Below, piece by piece: positions 1-12,200 of a stretch of DNA of 64,000 nucleotides. The notes beneath the pieces were generated by a model. It saw only the letters and a list, made by a program, of their open reading frames with translations, had not been told where the DNA came from and searched no databases. Source of the stretch: Pomphorhynchus laevis (Eukaryota; Acanthocephala; Palaeacanthocephala; Echinorhynchida; Pomphorhynchidae); the NCBI GenBank assembly GCA_012934845.2, contig WNNJ02000153.1:47685-111684 (forward strand). The letters are read 5' to 3'. The position numbers and the translations under genes were made by a program. The stretch's first letter is position 1. Each line of letters starts with the position of its first letter.

Positions 1-2058
1 TGTTCTGCAAGATTTCGATAAGAATAGCATGATGCTATGGATCTTGAGATCCATTGCATCATGAAAAAAATTATTAATAATTATTACTATCTAATTATTA
101 TAATAGAATAATAATTTTAATTTGTTTAATTTTATTCAATTTGTATAAATAATAAATCGGAGATTGACGCCCGTCTGGAGATTATAAATATATCAGCATT
201 AGGAACCAAACTTCTGATCTCAGATAATTACTCCTTGAGTGTGTATTATAATAGTTATACTTTGTGCGGGCAATAGTTTTAACAAAAGCACGCGACATTT
301 GTCGACGATGCTATGTCTTGACCAAACAGCGGGTTGAGGAATTACCCATATACATTTGTGCGACATTTTAGTTGACAGTGCATATACATTGTTATACAAT
401 GAGTTATTCAATAACTTGATAGTTAGAATTTATTCTATTGTTTTGTTTCGAATAAGCAAGATGCTCATGGGATTATATATTTTAATCGTCGATTATCTGA
501 AGAATAGTGTAGCGAACTTGTTAAAATATATTTAAATTATCATGAAATGTATTTATTTTTAAAAAGTGGGATCTAAAATGTTTGACAAATAATCAGTAAT
601 CCTATACTGATTAGGATTTACGAATTAAAAGAATATTGAATGATATTCAATATCTTTATAAATATCAGTAACAGTGCTGAAGGCTAGTTGATGAATCCGC
701 GGTTCGCGGATAATCAAATTGCTTCTACATGTAGAAGTTAGCAAGGAAATAAGCAGACGTAAGCTTAAAACGAAATAGCGTTCCATAGCTAATGCGGCGT
801 TATAACCAGTGCATGGAAACATGCAAAGCTAATTATTAATAAAACACAAAAAACAGTATGATTAATCAATAAACATTTATGTGCGTTTGAAAAAGTACAG
901 AATGATGATTAAATGTAATAGATTATAATTTTAAACATAAATTATTGTATTTGTCTAATTACAATTGTTCATGTTTTTATTTTAAAAATCGTTCTTAAAA
1001 TATCCATCAATAATATATTATTATATATATTATATATATTATAAATAATATATTTTATTACAATAATATATTATTTATCAATAATATATTTTATTGATAA
1101 ATCAATTAAATCATATGTTGGAAATTAATCAGATGAACAAGCCATTTACGCAAAATTACCCTTCACATTTCTAAAAGCCACATTTCTATATATGTGATTA
1201 GATTGTTACGTTTTGTTATATCACATTAATTTTAGATTTATTAATGAATTTATAGATGAGATCTCTTGAAACAAATTTATATTGGGAAAAAAAATTTTTT
1301 CTTAAAGCATAATATTGTTAATAAATATTTTTAATTATTTTACGAAGTTTTTAATGATTAATTAATGAAAAAATTCATAATATCGTGAGGTTTGTCAACT
1401 TTACGATACAAGTGGTTACGATAAAAATACGAAATAATTTAAACGTAATATTATATATAATGTAAATGTTATGTTTACTATTGTTTAATATACAAAGTTA
1501 TTATTTTTGTTATTTTAAGTGTGAAAAATGTATGATAACTATTGAAATAATTAGTTAATTAATTTAATAATAAGTTAATAACTAATTAATAATAAATTAA
1601 CTTATGAATAATTAATTTAATAATAAATTTAATAAATTAAATTTATTAATTTATTAATAAATTAATTTATTAATAAATTAATTTATTAAATATTAAACAG
1701 TTATTGATTAATTATTTCATTATCATTATTATCATTGTTATTAAAACATAATATTGTTATATAATGAATAGTTTTAATTATTTTACGTACTTTTAATCTT
1801 AAATTGCAATGATCTTAATACATAATATTTTTTAAAGATCATTATTAATTAATGATTAAACATAATAATGTTTTAATTAATAATAATTAATTATTAATAA
1901 TTAATAATATTATTAATAATTAATAATTATTAATAGAGTAATAATTCTTATTCAAACTTTAGTGTATAATATCAAATCAATACATTGCGTCAACTCGAAA
2001 ATAATTGAGCGAATATAATATTATATTCGCTCAATTATAATATTAATATTATTAATAA
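1..2058. other. AT-rich intergenic region with no recognisable gene
   Basis: No convincing coding potential is visible on either strand. The stretch is AT-rich, with palindromic ATT/TAA tracts at about 1015-1090 and 1545-2060. Two short reading frames in the first 830 bases have no recognisable family, no supporting splice sites and biased composition, and I treat them as chance. Confidence 0.6.
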
Positions 2059-2070
2059 TATTATGGCACT
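2059..2070. repeat. Left 12-bp direct repeat, putative target-site duplication
   Basis: The 12 bases TATTATGGCACT here recur exactly at 5550-5561, bracketing the R2-type LINE and its AT-rich ends. The simplest reading is a target-site duplication. Both copies are embedded in ATT/TAA repeats, so part of the match could arise by chance, but the non-repetitive GGCACT half makes that less likely. Confidence 0.55.
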
Positions 2071-2230
2071 AATAATATTAATAATGTTAATATTATTAAA
2101 AAGTTTGAGATCTAAAGTAAATACATAAATACATTTGAGATCTAAAGTAAATACACCGCTCAGAACAACGACGATAGTGCACCTTTAAATTACCAAACAA
2201 TATTCAATAACAACAGTTGACTCCAACGCG

Positions 2231-2300
2231 CTCGAAGCCGCCTGAGAGCGCACGAAACCGCCTGAGAGCGCACGAAGCCGCCTGAGAGCGCACGAAGCGG
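2231..2300 (+). repeat. 20-bp tandem repeat in the LINE 5' UTR (3.5 units)
   Basis: Three 20-bp units at 2231-2250, 2251-2270 and 2271-2290, each close to CACGAAGCCGCCTGAGAGCG, are followed by a half unit to 2300, about 40 bases upstream of the ORF start. Tandem repeats in LINE 5' UTRs often act as internal promoter modules; that role is inferred here. Confidence 0.9.
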
Positions 2301-2338
2301 CGTTCCAACGTTTTACAACATAAATATCATTACAAATC

Positions 2339-3601
2339 ATGGTTCGCGGCAAACCTTCTGTCCAACGATTATGCTGCTCTTGCAATGGTCCCGCAGCTGT
2401 TTGCAAAGGGTGTAAGTGCGCAAAATCAGGAAAAGCATGTGTCAACTGCCGAGCCAAGAAATGTAGAAATCAATCGTCAATTAACCAACCTACAAGTCCT
2501 AACTCTATCGCTCAAATGCTATCAAATTCCGCTGCTGCGCCAGTCGAACGAGTTCATCCATTAATTGCATTGGACATACCGCGGGAAAGCGATGTTGTCC
2601 ATAACCAGGTTGAGTCTACCGCGCGCCAATTAACGCTTCACGATATCTACGAAATCGTTATCACTTGGCCCCCAGCGCTCTTGGATCCACCTCGCTGTAA
2701 TGCTACGAACGAATTTGTGGACATCATGGCTGATCTTTACTACCAAGCTTCGGAGGAAGTGCACTTTCAATCCTGCTCCGCGCTTGAGGCGGCAACCGTG
2801 CTCTCTCGTTGTGTGCTTCAGAGAATCGAAAGTCGTAAAACGGCGATCATACGCAAAGCTATGGAACGTAGGCTGGATCTTTGGAGAAATAACGATTTTA
2901 ATGCCCTCTTTGACGAAGCGAGATGCCTGCAGGCCCGAGCTGATTTGAATAAATACGATGGTAAAAATACTGAATGGAAAACCAGATACTGCAATCTTGT
3001 GAAGATAGGCCGTCTAAGCGCTGCAACATCCCTCCTATCTGGCCTTCAAACTTCTGGAACCCTTCGTGCAGACACATTGATTGATGGTTTTACAGTAAAG
3101 AATCTCCTACAGAGGTTACATCCTGAAGCAGCAGAGGCAAAGCCGGAAGCACTTCTGCATGCTCCCATGATGGGTGCGGTTCCTCACCATCCGTCTACAT
3201 TCCTTGCAATTGACGCAAGCGACATCGTAAAAGCGTCCCACTCCACATTTGGCACAGCAGGCCCATCCGGCGTGGATGCGCTTATGTGGAAACGCATGCT
3301 CACGGCTTTCGGTACTCATTCTAAAAAGCTTGTTGAAGCTCTTGCCGCTCTAGCAGTCAAAATCGCTTCTGAAAAAGTCTCGCCTAATACTATTAATGCT
3401 TTCGTAGCTTGCCGACTTGTGGCCATCCCGAAAAAGAATGGTGGTATTCGACCGATTGGAATAGCCGAAGTCGGTAGACGGATTGTCTGCAAAGCGATTT
3501 TGCAACATATAAAAACGGATTTGCAAGACATCGCTGGATTAGAGCAACTATGTGCCTCACAACGGAGTGGTGTGGACTTTTGTATACACTCTACGCAATA
3601 A
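2339..3601 (+). CDS. R2-type LINE ORF, N-terminal part: Cys-rich domain and RT fingers
   Basis: The ATG at 2339 opens a frame of 420 codons. Residues 11-45 hold a Cys cluster (CCSCNG, CKGCKCAKSGKACVNC, KKC), a putative zinc-binding N-terminal domain shared with related elements of cnidarians and sponges. Residues about 305-405 hold the RT finger region, with GPSGVDALMWKRML and, after IPKKNGGIRPIGIAEVGRR, the start of the palm. The frame ends prematurely at 3601: one base appears to be missing around 3590-3600, because the protein continues in the next frame, where the reading HSTQ-stop is replaced by LRNNFHNNPEFG. In an intact element this would be one protein of about 1,000 residues that binds target DNA, nicks it and copies the element RNA. 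Confidence 0.8.
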   Translation: MVRGKPSVQRLCCSCNGPAAVCKGCKCAKSGKACVNCRAKKCRNQSSINQPTSPNSIAQMLSNSAAAPVERVHPLIALDIPRESDVVHNQVESTARQLTLHDIYEIVITWPPALLDPPRCNATNEFVDIMADLYYQASEEVHFQSCSALEAATVLSRCVLQRIESRKTAIIRKAMERRLDLWRNNDFNALFDEARCLQARADLNKYDGKNTEWKTRYCNLVKIGRLSAATSLLSGLQTSGTLRADTLIDGFTVKNLLQRLHPEAAEAKPEALLHAPMMGAVPHHPSTFLAIDASDIVKASHSTFGTAGPSGVDALMWKRMLTAFGTHSKKLVEALAALAVKIASEKVSPNTINAFVACRLVAIPKKNGGIRPIGIAEVGRRIVCKAILQHIKTDLQDIAGLEQLCASQRSGVDFCIHSTQ

Positions 3602-5369
3602 CTTCCACAACAATCCAGAATTTGGCTTACTGTGTGTCGACGCCGCCAACGCTTTTAACAGCTTAAACCGCCGAGTAGCTCTTCATAACATGTCGCATTT
3701 ATGTCCGTCATTGGCGCAAACTTTCCAAAACATCTATTCTGTCGATGCTCGTCTTATTTTGGAAGGTGGTTCGCTCCACTCGAAGGAGGGTGTGACTCAA
3801 GGCGACCCCTTAGCAATGGCCATCTTCGCAATGGCTTCTCTGCCTCTTATAAGGATGATAAGGGATCAATGTCCTGGTGTTGTTCAACGGTGGTTTGCAG
3901 ACGATGCGAACTTCCTCGGCCCCACATTGATGCTTGAGAAAGTACTTTATATCCTACAACAGCACGGACCTGATTATGGCTATCATGTTAAACCAGCCAA
4001 ATCTGCTCTTCTTCTGCACGAAACGATGACAGTAGATCAATCAAAGTTTGCAGGTGTCGACATAAGGCACGATGGTGTTAAGATTCTCGGCTCATTCATT
4101 GGATCAAGTGCGTTCATGAAAGAATCGACCAAAGAGCGAATTGAAGACGACGTTTATCTGACAGACCGGCTCACAGAGATATGCTCTGTAGACCCGCATA
4201 TTTCTTACATCGGGTTGACCAAGTCATTGCAATGGAAGCGGACTCACTTCTTACGCACAACGAGTTGCTCCTATGACGACCTTGCGCCTTTGCGGGATGC
4301 AATTACCGGGAGATTCTTAAAGGAAATGACAAAGCAGGACCTTTCAGAAGATTGGGTGAAGGTACTCACCAGTCCCATACGGGAAGGAGGCATCGGGATC
4401 ATTGACCCTCTGTTCGTGAAGGACCTGGAATTCAGCTCTTCTGAGAGAATGTGCTCGTCATTCACGTCAGATTGCCAAGGTGTCGTCTTCAGAACCGAAC
4501 AGCAAAAGATCGGCGAGCGGATTACTGCTGAATGAAAGACAGCCGCAATTGGCCGCTTTAATTACGCGAAGTCGAACTTAAACGAAATCTCTCAAGAAGC
4601 CCTTGCATACGCGTCCGTTTATGGTACATCGTCATGGCTTTCTATAGTTCCCCCGGTTCGTGAAAACTTCCATATTCTTCCACATGAATTCAGAGATAGT
4701 ATGGCTATGCGGTATGCTTGGGAACCGACTGACATGCCCACGAGATGCTTATGCAATACTCCTGCATGCTTGAAGCATCTCCTTTCATGTCGGCGTGGAG
4801 GGTTGCAGATTTTTCGTCACAATATCGTTCGTGATATCCTTGCCCGAAATCTAACGACTGTTTGTCATGGTGTAGGGATCGAACCTCTACTCGATAGTCC
4901 CAGCGTGGATCACGTCTTCACTAATAGTGCAACGACAAGAGATCTTGACGCACGAGTGGATATCGTCTGTACTGGACTGTTTCCCGGTAGATTCGAGCGG
5001 ACGTATATAGACGTCAGCATTTTCAACAACCTTGCCGAATCTTACCGTACAAACACGTCCAGTGCGTTCAACTTCCACGAAGCAAGAAAGAAGTCTAAAT
5101 ATTCGGAACGGGTTCAACAGATTGCAAGAGGCACATTTGTACCCTTCATCGCTTCGACAAATGGCGGATTGAGTGAAAGCTCTCGTGCTGTGTTGCGCCG
5201 AATCGCCTTTCTGCAGGCGCAGAGGTCTGACCAAACGACATACGCACAGTGCTTGACTCGCATTACACGTGAAATCGGTGTTGCCCTATGCCGCGCGGCG
5301 TCGATATGCATCCGGGGTTACCGTTCTTCAAGTGGAAAGGCCGTCCGCCTCGAGCAACAGGAGCCTTAG
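3552..5369 (+). pseudogene. R2-type LINE ORF, C-terminal part: RT palm/thumb, zinc knuckle, restriction-like endonuclease
   Basis: This frame continues the RT after the frameshift. Motif A is LLCVDAANAFNSL, motif B is EGVTQGDPLAMA, and the catalytic motif C is WFADDANFLG. An in-frame TGA at 4533-4535 interrupts it, but the same frame stays open from 4536 through 4701 to the TAG at 5367. The C-terminal third starts with TSSWLSIVPPV and carries a Cys/His knuckle (CLCNTPACLKHLLSC). The endonuclease core then shows DARVDIV and, about 17 residues on, TYIDVSIFN, fitting the PD-D/E...D-x-x spacing of restriction-like LINE endonucleases. The last residues (ASICIRGYRSS) match the typical C-terminus of this family. 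Apart from the single stop the domain looks competent, so the element died recently. Confidence 0.85.
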
Positions 5370-5549
5370 CTAAAGCACACGCCCCGTAACACGAAATTCA
5401 AACAATGATATTTGGGTTAAATTCCCTTTGTAAACTTTGTGAATAAAGCTTTTCTTCTTATTAATAATAATATTATAATATTATTAATATTATTAATAAT
5501 AATATTAATAATATAATTATTAATATTATTAATATAATAATATTAATAT

Positions 5550-5561
5550 TATTATGGCACT
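5550..5561. repeat. Right 12-bp direct repeat, putative target-site duplication
   Basis: Exact copy of the 12-mer at 2059-2070. It follows about 90 bases of ATT/TAA repeat that begin right after the LINE 3' end near 5460. Confidence 0.55.
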
Positions 5562-6059
5562 CAAGCACAACTATAGCACTCACCATATAAATGTCATTAC
5601 AATAAATTATTTAACTTTGTGAATCGATAGATTAACAAATTAATTAAACCTCAAGTAATTTCAATATACAAAGCCGCAAATGTTATATATGTAGAGAATC
5701 CTCGCTATACTGATTTCATTATATATGACAACAACGTGGTACATGGTCAGAAACCACTAAGGATACCCCTCTAAATACATCACGTAAATTGCCAGACAGT
5801 CTCACATGGGCATTCCATGGAACTAAACATATTATCAAATGGTCATTGCTCGAGGTTTACCATACTATCACACAGATCGATTAGATGATGGAATTGTCTT
5901 TCATACGAACTAGTGAGATCAGATCTAAAGTTATAGTTTCACAATCTAAGATTTTTATGTTATAAATTAGAACTGTCTACATTTTTCATGAAATTCGTGT
6001 TAATTTGAATTGTACAAAATTGTGAGCTGGCAAAACTGCCATTTAGGATACAGATCTGT
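5562..6059. other. Intergenic, no recognisable feature
   Basis: AT-rich sequence between the R2-type LINE and a SINE-like remnant. I see no splice-flanked ORF, no RNA gene and no repeat shared with the rest of the window. Confidence 0.5.
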
Positions 6060-6240
6060 ATCAATAGTAATTATGGTGTGGCACGACATTATCCTCATAG
6101 GTATTCCTATTTTTGACACAGCTGGACACTACTAATCAGCCTAGGTGAGTCTAATCAGTTACTGACCAGACTTACATTTCACGTTTCGATCCTTATCATC
6201 TGCTTAATCCGTACACTGATGCTGAATAAAATTAAAATTA
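6060..6240 (-). repeat. Old copy of the SINE-like repeat seen at 52.9-53.8 kb
   Basis: About 170 bases, including GTGGCACGACATTATCCTCA, CTACTAATCAGCCTAGGTG, CATTTCACGTTTCGATCC and GTACACTGATGCTGA, match the arms of the large inverted repeat at 52929-53775 with many substitutions. A further scrap (CTACTAATCAGCCTAGGTAGG) lies at 7199-7240. The strand is given relative to the right arm at 53.6 kb. Confidence 0.7.
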
Positions 6241-6958
6241 TTTAATGTGTTGATACTATGATAGTACTTAGATATAATTCTGATATTACTTACTGCTTTT
6301 GAACATATTAAATCAAGTAATTGATTTAATTTATTGTATTTTTAATTTTGCCCAGCCGAAATGCGAAATGGGAAATAAATCGCTGCATTAATATTATTTT
6401 AATAATTTTTACAATTTCAGGCTATTTGAATATTTATTTATAATATTAAGAAATCGAAGTATTATCAGCGAAAATGCTAAGTGCTAATGTCCCCGCTGTT
6501 TGTCAGCAGTGATATGACTTCCGTATAGAATAGCTATCTGTGAAATATGCATACCTATGTCGTGAACAACAGCCACATTGTTAATAGTGCATAATACTAT
6601 GCAAAATTAGTCTTGCTCTACTCAAAAAGGCACAATGCTTGATGTTTTAAGTTGACAATTAGTAATCCCATCACCCATAATGCGGTTGTTCCCATCTTTG
6701 TTTAAAAGATAATTTTGTTGCTAAGGGACTTTAAACCTATAAGGTAAGTAAACTACATTATATCACAAAATTAAGTGTTCACGTTATAAAATTAGGAATT
6801 GTTTAAATTGATATTTAAGATTTAATTGAATTTAAAATCGTTTTAGTAACCAGGTTTTTTTTTATCAAAATGTCTATCATTGAAATATTTTGATTACAAG
6901 CAACTACAAGTTCATTTTAATTTCTGTCATTTTTTTAAATAGTTGATATGATCTATTA

Positions 6959-7141
6959 TTGATAAAGAATTATTGGAGCTTGGATTCAAGAAAAGAGGAA
7001 ATTATTTTTGATATTTCGCTAACTTCTGTTAGCATCTTCAGAAAATCACTGAAGTAAATTTCTGAAGATGATAACAGAAATGAGCGAAATGTCAAAAAAT
7101 TTCCTCTTTTCTTGGATCCAGCTCCAATAATTCTTTATTAA
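6959..7141. mobile_element. Foldback MITE, family M3
   Basis: Long inverted arms: GATAAAGAATTATTGGAGCT on the left and AGCTCCAATAATTCTTTATT on the right, continuing inward through AAGAAAAGAGGAAAT and its complement to a short centre near 7040. Each arm carries a CTGAAGATG..CGAAATAT block. No transposase is encoded. A half copy is at 57608-57680. The hairpin structure and copy pair support a non-autonomous DNA transposon; the superfamily cannot be told from this sequence. Confidence 0.75.
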
Positions 7142-7241
7142 TTCTTTATTATACTCGGTGAGCCACAAGTATTGACCTATTCTTTATACAATAGGACGAT
7201 ACTAATCAGCCTAGGTAGGTTTCAGCCTAGGTAGGTTAATT

Positions 7242-9279
7242 TTTTAACTGAATTAGTTAACGAAAAAGTATTTTGTTTATATTCCATAGTAGCCTGTGTA
7301 TAGAACTAATAACTAAATTCATACAAAATATAAATTTGTATTTTTCGTTATGATAGATTGTCATAACAAATAAATAAACATGTCTTTTTGTTAGCGGACC
7401 CAGCTGTGAAGTTAAGTTTGAAACTACCAACCGATAGTTGCTAGTTCAATCGATTCAATCGATATAGATAATTTTGTATTTTCATCAGTTGTAAGAAGGG
7501 TGATTATTAAATTAAATGACTTGATCTAAGATTGTTTATTGTTATTGAGATTGTGCCATAGCCATATGCGTTTGTTCGTGATAATCATTTGTAGCAAAAT
7601 TAGACGAATTAATGCAAAAAATTCAAAATAATACAAAACTGAACTGACTACACATTGTCGTATATTATGGCCTCTTCTAATTTGGCAACACAAATTCTCT
7701 ATTTAATTTATAGAGAATATACCTCTTGCAGAAACTATTTTATCTGCGACTTCAATTGATTCAGTCGTTGATATCTCATGAAGAATTTTCTTTGGAATTC
7801 GTAGTCGATAAAATTTTGACTCATTTAGATTTGTATAAATTTTTGGTTTATATAATAATAAAATTAAACTTTATTATTTTGAATTTCATTATTTTAAATT
7901 TGATTTATAAAATAAATCAAATTGATTTATTGATTTGTCATAGTTTGTTATAGTCACGTTAAAACGATATAGAAGATTTTGTGATTAATCAAAATTAGAT
8001 AGTTTCATTAATAAAATAAATAATCCTTTATTGAAACATATTTCTTTTTCCATAAATTTATAATTAACAACGATTTCTAATTGTGACTATCTATAAGCTC
8101 TTTTTGCCATTATTTCTCAGGTTCATTTGATTACATCATTAACTACGTAAATTTTGTATTTCTTCCGGATTGATATTTATCATTTGGATGACCACGTGTG
8201 TATATTTAAATAAATAAAGATCTTTCACCGTAAGGCATGTTTTAGGAGCATTTTCGATTAAATTCGTTCTGTGTAAACTTAAAATCTGGTAAAGGTGCTT
8301 ATCTGGCATTGCCGATATTCATTTTGTAGTTCAAGCTACATTGTGATGTATTATGAGTTCAACTATCCTTATATGAGATTGCCGAGGTAATGTTTAAAAG
8401 CCCGCAATTGCCTTCTATTTAACTCAACTGATGTTTGTGAATCCGTACGTACAGTAGGTATTTCAACATATTGGGGTAAAATAGTTTTTCTATATATCTA
8501 ATAAATTCGAATGGATTATTTTATGTCATTGCGAAATTGTTTTCCAAACTTGAATGTTTGCCAATACCTACCGACAACCCGACAAATAACCCAAAATGAC
8601 TTCAGTAGAACTCCTTTTTAGTCAAATCTTATATCCCTAATATGATAGATTTCACTTTAATTTAGAGAATTTGACTTCCGACTGAAGTGTGCTCAGTAGA
8701 ACATATTCGGCTTAATAAAATCTACGTTTTATTCTATAGTAAGAAACCATCATTGCATACTGAGGATTAGCTATTACTCTGACGGTGAGAATATTGTTTA
8801 ATGTCCCCTACTCTCGGATTGTCAGACCTTCTAATTGTTTGATTTGATCTTGGAATTCTTTGCCCTTATAAGGGGTAAGATTATATTTGCAAGAATTTAA
8901 TTTGCCCGTTCAAGAATTTAACTTTTTACTTTGGATTAACGAAATATAAAATATATGTTTAAATATTTTTCTATTTTCTACAGCTTCAATCAAAGTTCCA
9001 TATCTGTGAGACTGAAAAATTTTGGGATTGTATAATTTTGCTTGTCAATGAGCGAGCAAAACGGTCATTTCGGATATAATCCTGCATTTTAACAATATTA
9101 CAAGTATTTGTACAGTATTAGATCTGGTGTGCTTATTATAGATCCGAATATGTTTATTATATTCGTGATGAGCATTTGTCATGGGAAATAAGTCTTTAAA
9201 TAGAAGTTTTATCTAGAGTGTATCGACAAATTTTGATAATCTGTAAATATAAGTTAACCTTAAAAAATTATTTTTAAGA
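7242..9279. other. Intergenic, AT-rich, no confident gene
   Basis: No feature can be supported. On the - strand between about 8570 and 8180 there is a run of protein-like reading interrupted by stops (for example FEFIRYIEKLFYPNMLKYLL near 8500), which may be an old element fragment. I could not assign it to a family. Confidence 0.4.
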
Positions 9280-12200
9280 GGCAAATGCATTTCAGCGCAC
9301 GCTTACATTACCACGACAAAATCTAAATCATGTGTCGAGAAGGTGGGTACGGAGGCGGCATTTGAACGCAATAAAGGAGGGAGCGCAGCCTACGTCGAGA
9401 AGGAGCTGATTCAAGGCGAGTGGAGCGGCGACGAGGAAGGATCGGAGACCGTAGTTGTTAGAGTAATTGGGAACTCGGAGTAAGAGGGAATTACGGGAAC
9501 ACAGTAATAGAGAAATGGCGAGAGCGTCGTCTAAGAAAAGGAGGTTGATGAACGATGGGGAGCCGACCGCGATGTGAAGAAAACTGACGAGAAGGTGGAG
9601 TTGTATGCGGATGTGGATGGTGGGCCAGGAGAGTTGGGCAAGAAATATGGATGTGTGGTCAAAGCGACGGGGGAGTTGATTATGCGTTGTAGGGATAGGA
9701 TGATGGATATTGGAGAATTAGCGAAAAAGCTGAGGCTGTAATCAATTTTAGAGAAAGGAAACTATGAAAGAAGAGACATACAGAAACCGGAAGTCGATAA
9801 GAGGGAGCCCATATCGACTTCCCTTCCTGTCTGTCTCGATACGGCTGATGTTACGGAGAATTAGGTTAGACGAGCGGACCTTGTCACGGACGAAGGGTTA
9901 AAGGAAAAGGTGATCATCGAAATGGAATTCTAATGAAGTGCGATTGTGGAGAATTGGGATAATTGATGAGGCAAAAGATACAGGGGAGGATATATGTTAT
10001 GTTGACGGGGGAGAATCCATATTATTTTGAACTTGTCTGAATTTATAGCGAGATAAAGATGGGAGAGACGTTTGTAGATAGAAGAAAGATAGTTGGAGGC
10101 GAAAATTGCGATATAGTGTGTGCGACGGGCGGGCGTATGAGCATATATGAGGATGTCATCGGCGTATTGTATGACGTTGAAGGAGTAAGGTTTTATAAAC
10201 GGAGAGAGATCGCAAAGTATAAGAGAGAAAAGCAGGGGACCTAGGACTGAACCTTGCGAGATCCCGCAGAAAATAGGGATGGGAGGAGAATATGATGAAT
10301 TAGAACAGACGCGAAAGGAACGGTAGGATAGATATGAGGCAAGCCATGCTACGGAGGAGGAATAAAAGCCGTAATCATAATGAAGGCGAGAAAGGAGGAT
10401 GGAGTGGTCGACCATGTCGAATGCGGAGGAGAGGTCGAGATAGATGAGAACACTATATAGAGCCTTTTTACGAGAAATGAGTAGATCATTGTGAATTTTC
10501 ATGCAGGCGATTTCTGTGGAGCGATTAAAGCGTTAAGCGGATTTGAAAGGACGGTCCAGATTTGATGAAGAGAGATAAACGTTGATATGTTTTAAGATAA
10601 GGCGCTCTCAGAGTTTGGAAAGAAAAGGGAAGAGTGAAATTGGGCGATAGCTAGGAAATGAGGAGTCAACCGATTGTTCCTTGAGGAGGGGACGAACGAT
10701 GGTAGATTTCTAACGTGAAGGAAATATACGACTGTGTATGGACGAACTAAACAAGGTAATGTGGAAAGTGGATATCAATGAGCATATGGTTTAAGTATGG
10801 AAATGGGCAGGGGATCTGCAGGTCAACGCTTTTAGAGTAGGCATTGGATGTCAAATCATAGGGCACAGTGCAAGCGACGGTGTGGGTGATGCTTGAAGGG
10901 CAAGAAAAGATCGAGAGTGGATGTGAGTTAATAGTCGAAAAGAAAGGCAAGATCGCGAGGAGAGGAATATGTTATTGTGGGAGAAGATATAAACGATTTG
11001 AATAAGGCAGAGCAGAGTAAGGGATGTCAAGATTTCTTTGTGGGCGACGTAGGATGATAGGTGTGTGATGGGGGAGTGGTTGGAAGTGAGATAAAGGGTG
11101 ACGATAAAGTGATCGGATAGACCATGATTGGAGATAAACAGTGAGGTGTAGGCAGCAACACGATCGGGGACATTTATGGTGTCGAGTTCTCCGCCAAGGA
11201 GACGTGTGGGGGCAGTGGAGATGAGTTTGTAATTGTAGTTGGATAGTATGTTGATGAACCGGATGGAATCGGTGTCGATGTAGATGTTGAGTTGTCAAGA
11301 ATGATTGAAGGGATGGAGGACAAAGAGCAGTGTGAAAGAAGGCCTGCGAATTCGGTAAAAATAAGGAAGTAGGAGCTGATTAACTAAAACGGTATACAAT
11401 GACGAGATCTAAAGTGATCTGGCTAGAAGAATGACAAGTGAGCAATTCAAAAGAGCAAGGACTTTAAGGGGGAATGATTTTGCTAAGAGACGCGGAGTGA
11501 AGGGCAAACGCGACAATACCACCATGATTAGATAATTTAGTAGAAGATGGGCTGAGATGGCGGGCGGATTCGACTAGTGAGCAACCGTCTGAGAGCAGAA
11601 GGCGAATAGAGAGGTCGTTGAAATCAGTGTACTAGGGTTCGGTGAGACAGAAGATATCTATGAATTGCTTGGTTAAGAGGTTGATGAAGAGATCAGATTT
11701 ATGGAGAATGAATCTAGTGTTGATGAAGCTGTGGTGGAAACCTTGTGTGTGATGATAGTGGCCAGCGGAGAAGACACAGGGAGATTACGCGCTATCGAAT
11801 TTTGGGTCGAGTGTTGACAACTTGAAAATTTCCGTCGATGTTTCATATGAAGAGGGATATTGAGCCGTATTTCTCGCGGCGGCGTTTTTTGATGCGGGTA
11901 GAAGAGAGTTGAGCGGTTTCGGAATTGGTGCGATCGGGGATAATGCGAGTGGCTTAAGATGAGATGAGTTTTAATCGTTGAGAGAGGACAGAGAAGGCGT
12001 GAGAGCGATGCTTGAATACAATTTTCAGGAGAGTGGCTGAGAAGGAATACATTGAGAATATTTGTTTAGTCGAATGAGCGCGAAAGGAGAGATGTAGTTG
12101 AAAAAGGGTGGGTTATCCGCAGAAACAAGAGACGAGAGGATCTGAATGCATCATCATCGTAGTCGAGACGTGCTTGTGGAGATAGGGAGGTGGAATTAGT

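Larger units (their letters stand above)
2071..5549 (+). mobile_element. R2-type non-LTR retrotransposon with restriction-like endonuclease, almost complete
   Basis: A single-ORF LINE in the order Cys-rich N-terminus, reverse transcriptase, Cys/His knuckle, PD-(D/E)XK-type endonuclease. This is the organisation of R2/R4/NeSL-grade elements, which nick DNA with a restriction-like endonuclease at the C-terminus. The coding stretch is much less AT-rich than its surroundings. It ends in a short 3' UTR with an AATAAA at about 5442, followed by TAA/ATT simple repeats. Only one frameshift and one in-frame stop interrupt it, so the copy looks young. Flanking 12-bp repeats and the simple-repeat context suggest integration into a TAA/ATT microsatellite, a habit known for the R4-clade element Dong. 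The family resembles RT proteins abundant in cnidarian and sponge genomes. Exact clade assignment would need a tree. Confidence 0.85.

Noticed and set aside
2700-5311. Other-frame and - strand ORFs overlapping the R2-type LINE
   Set aside because: They are shadows of the GC-richer LINE coding frame and have no motifs.
7726-7953. 75-codon frame rich in Ile, Leu and Phe
   Set aside because: Composition reflects AT-rich DNA; no initiation or splice context and no family resemblance.
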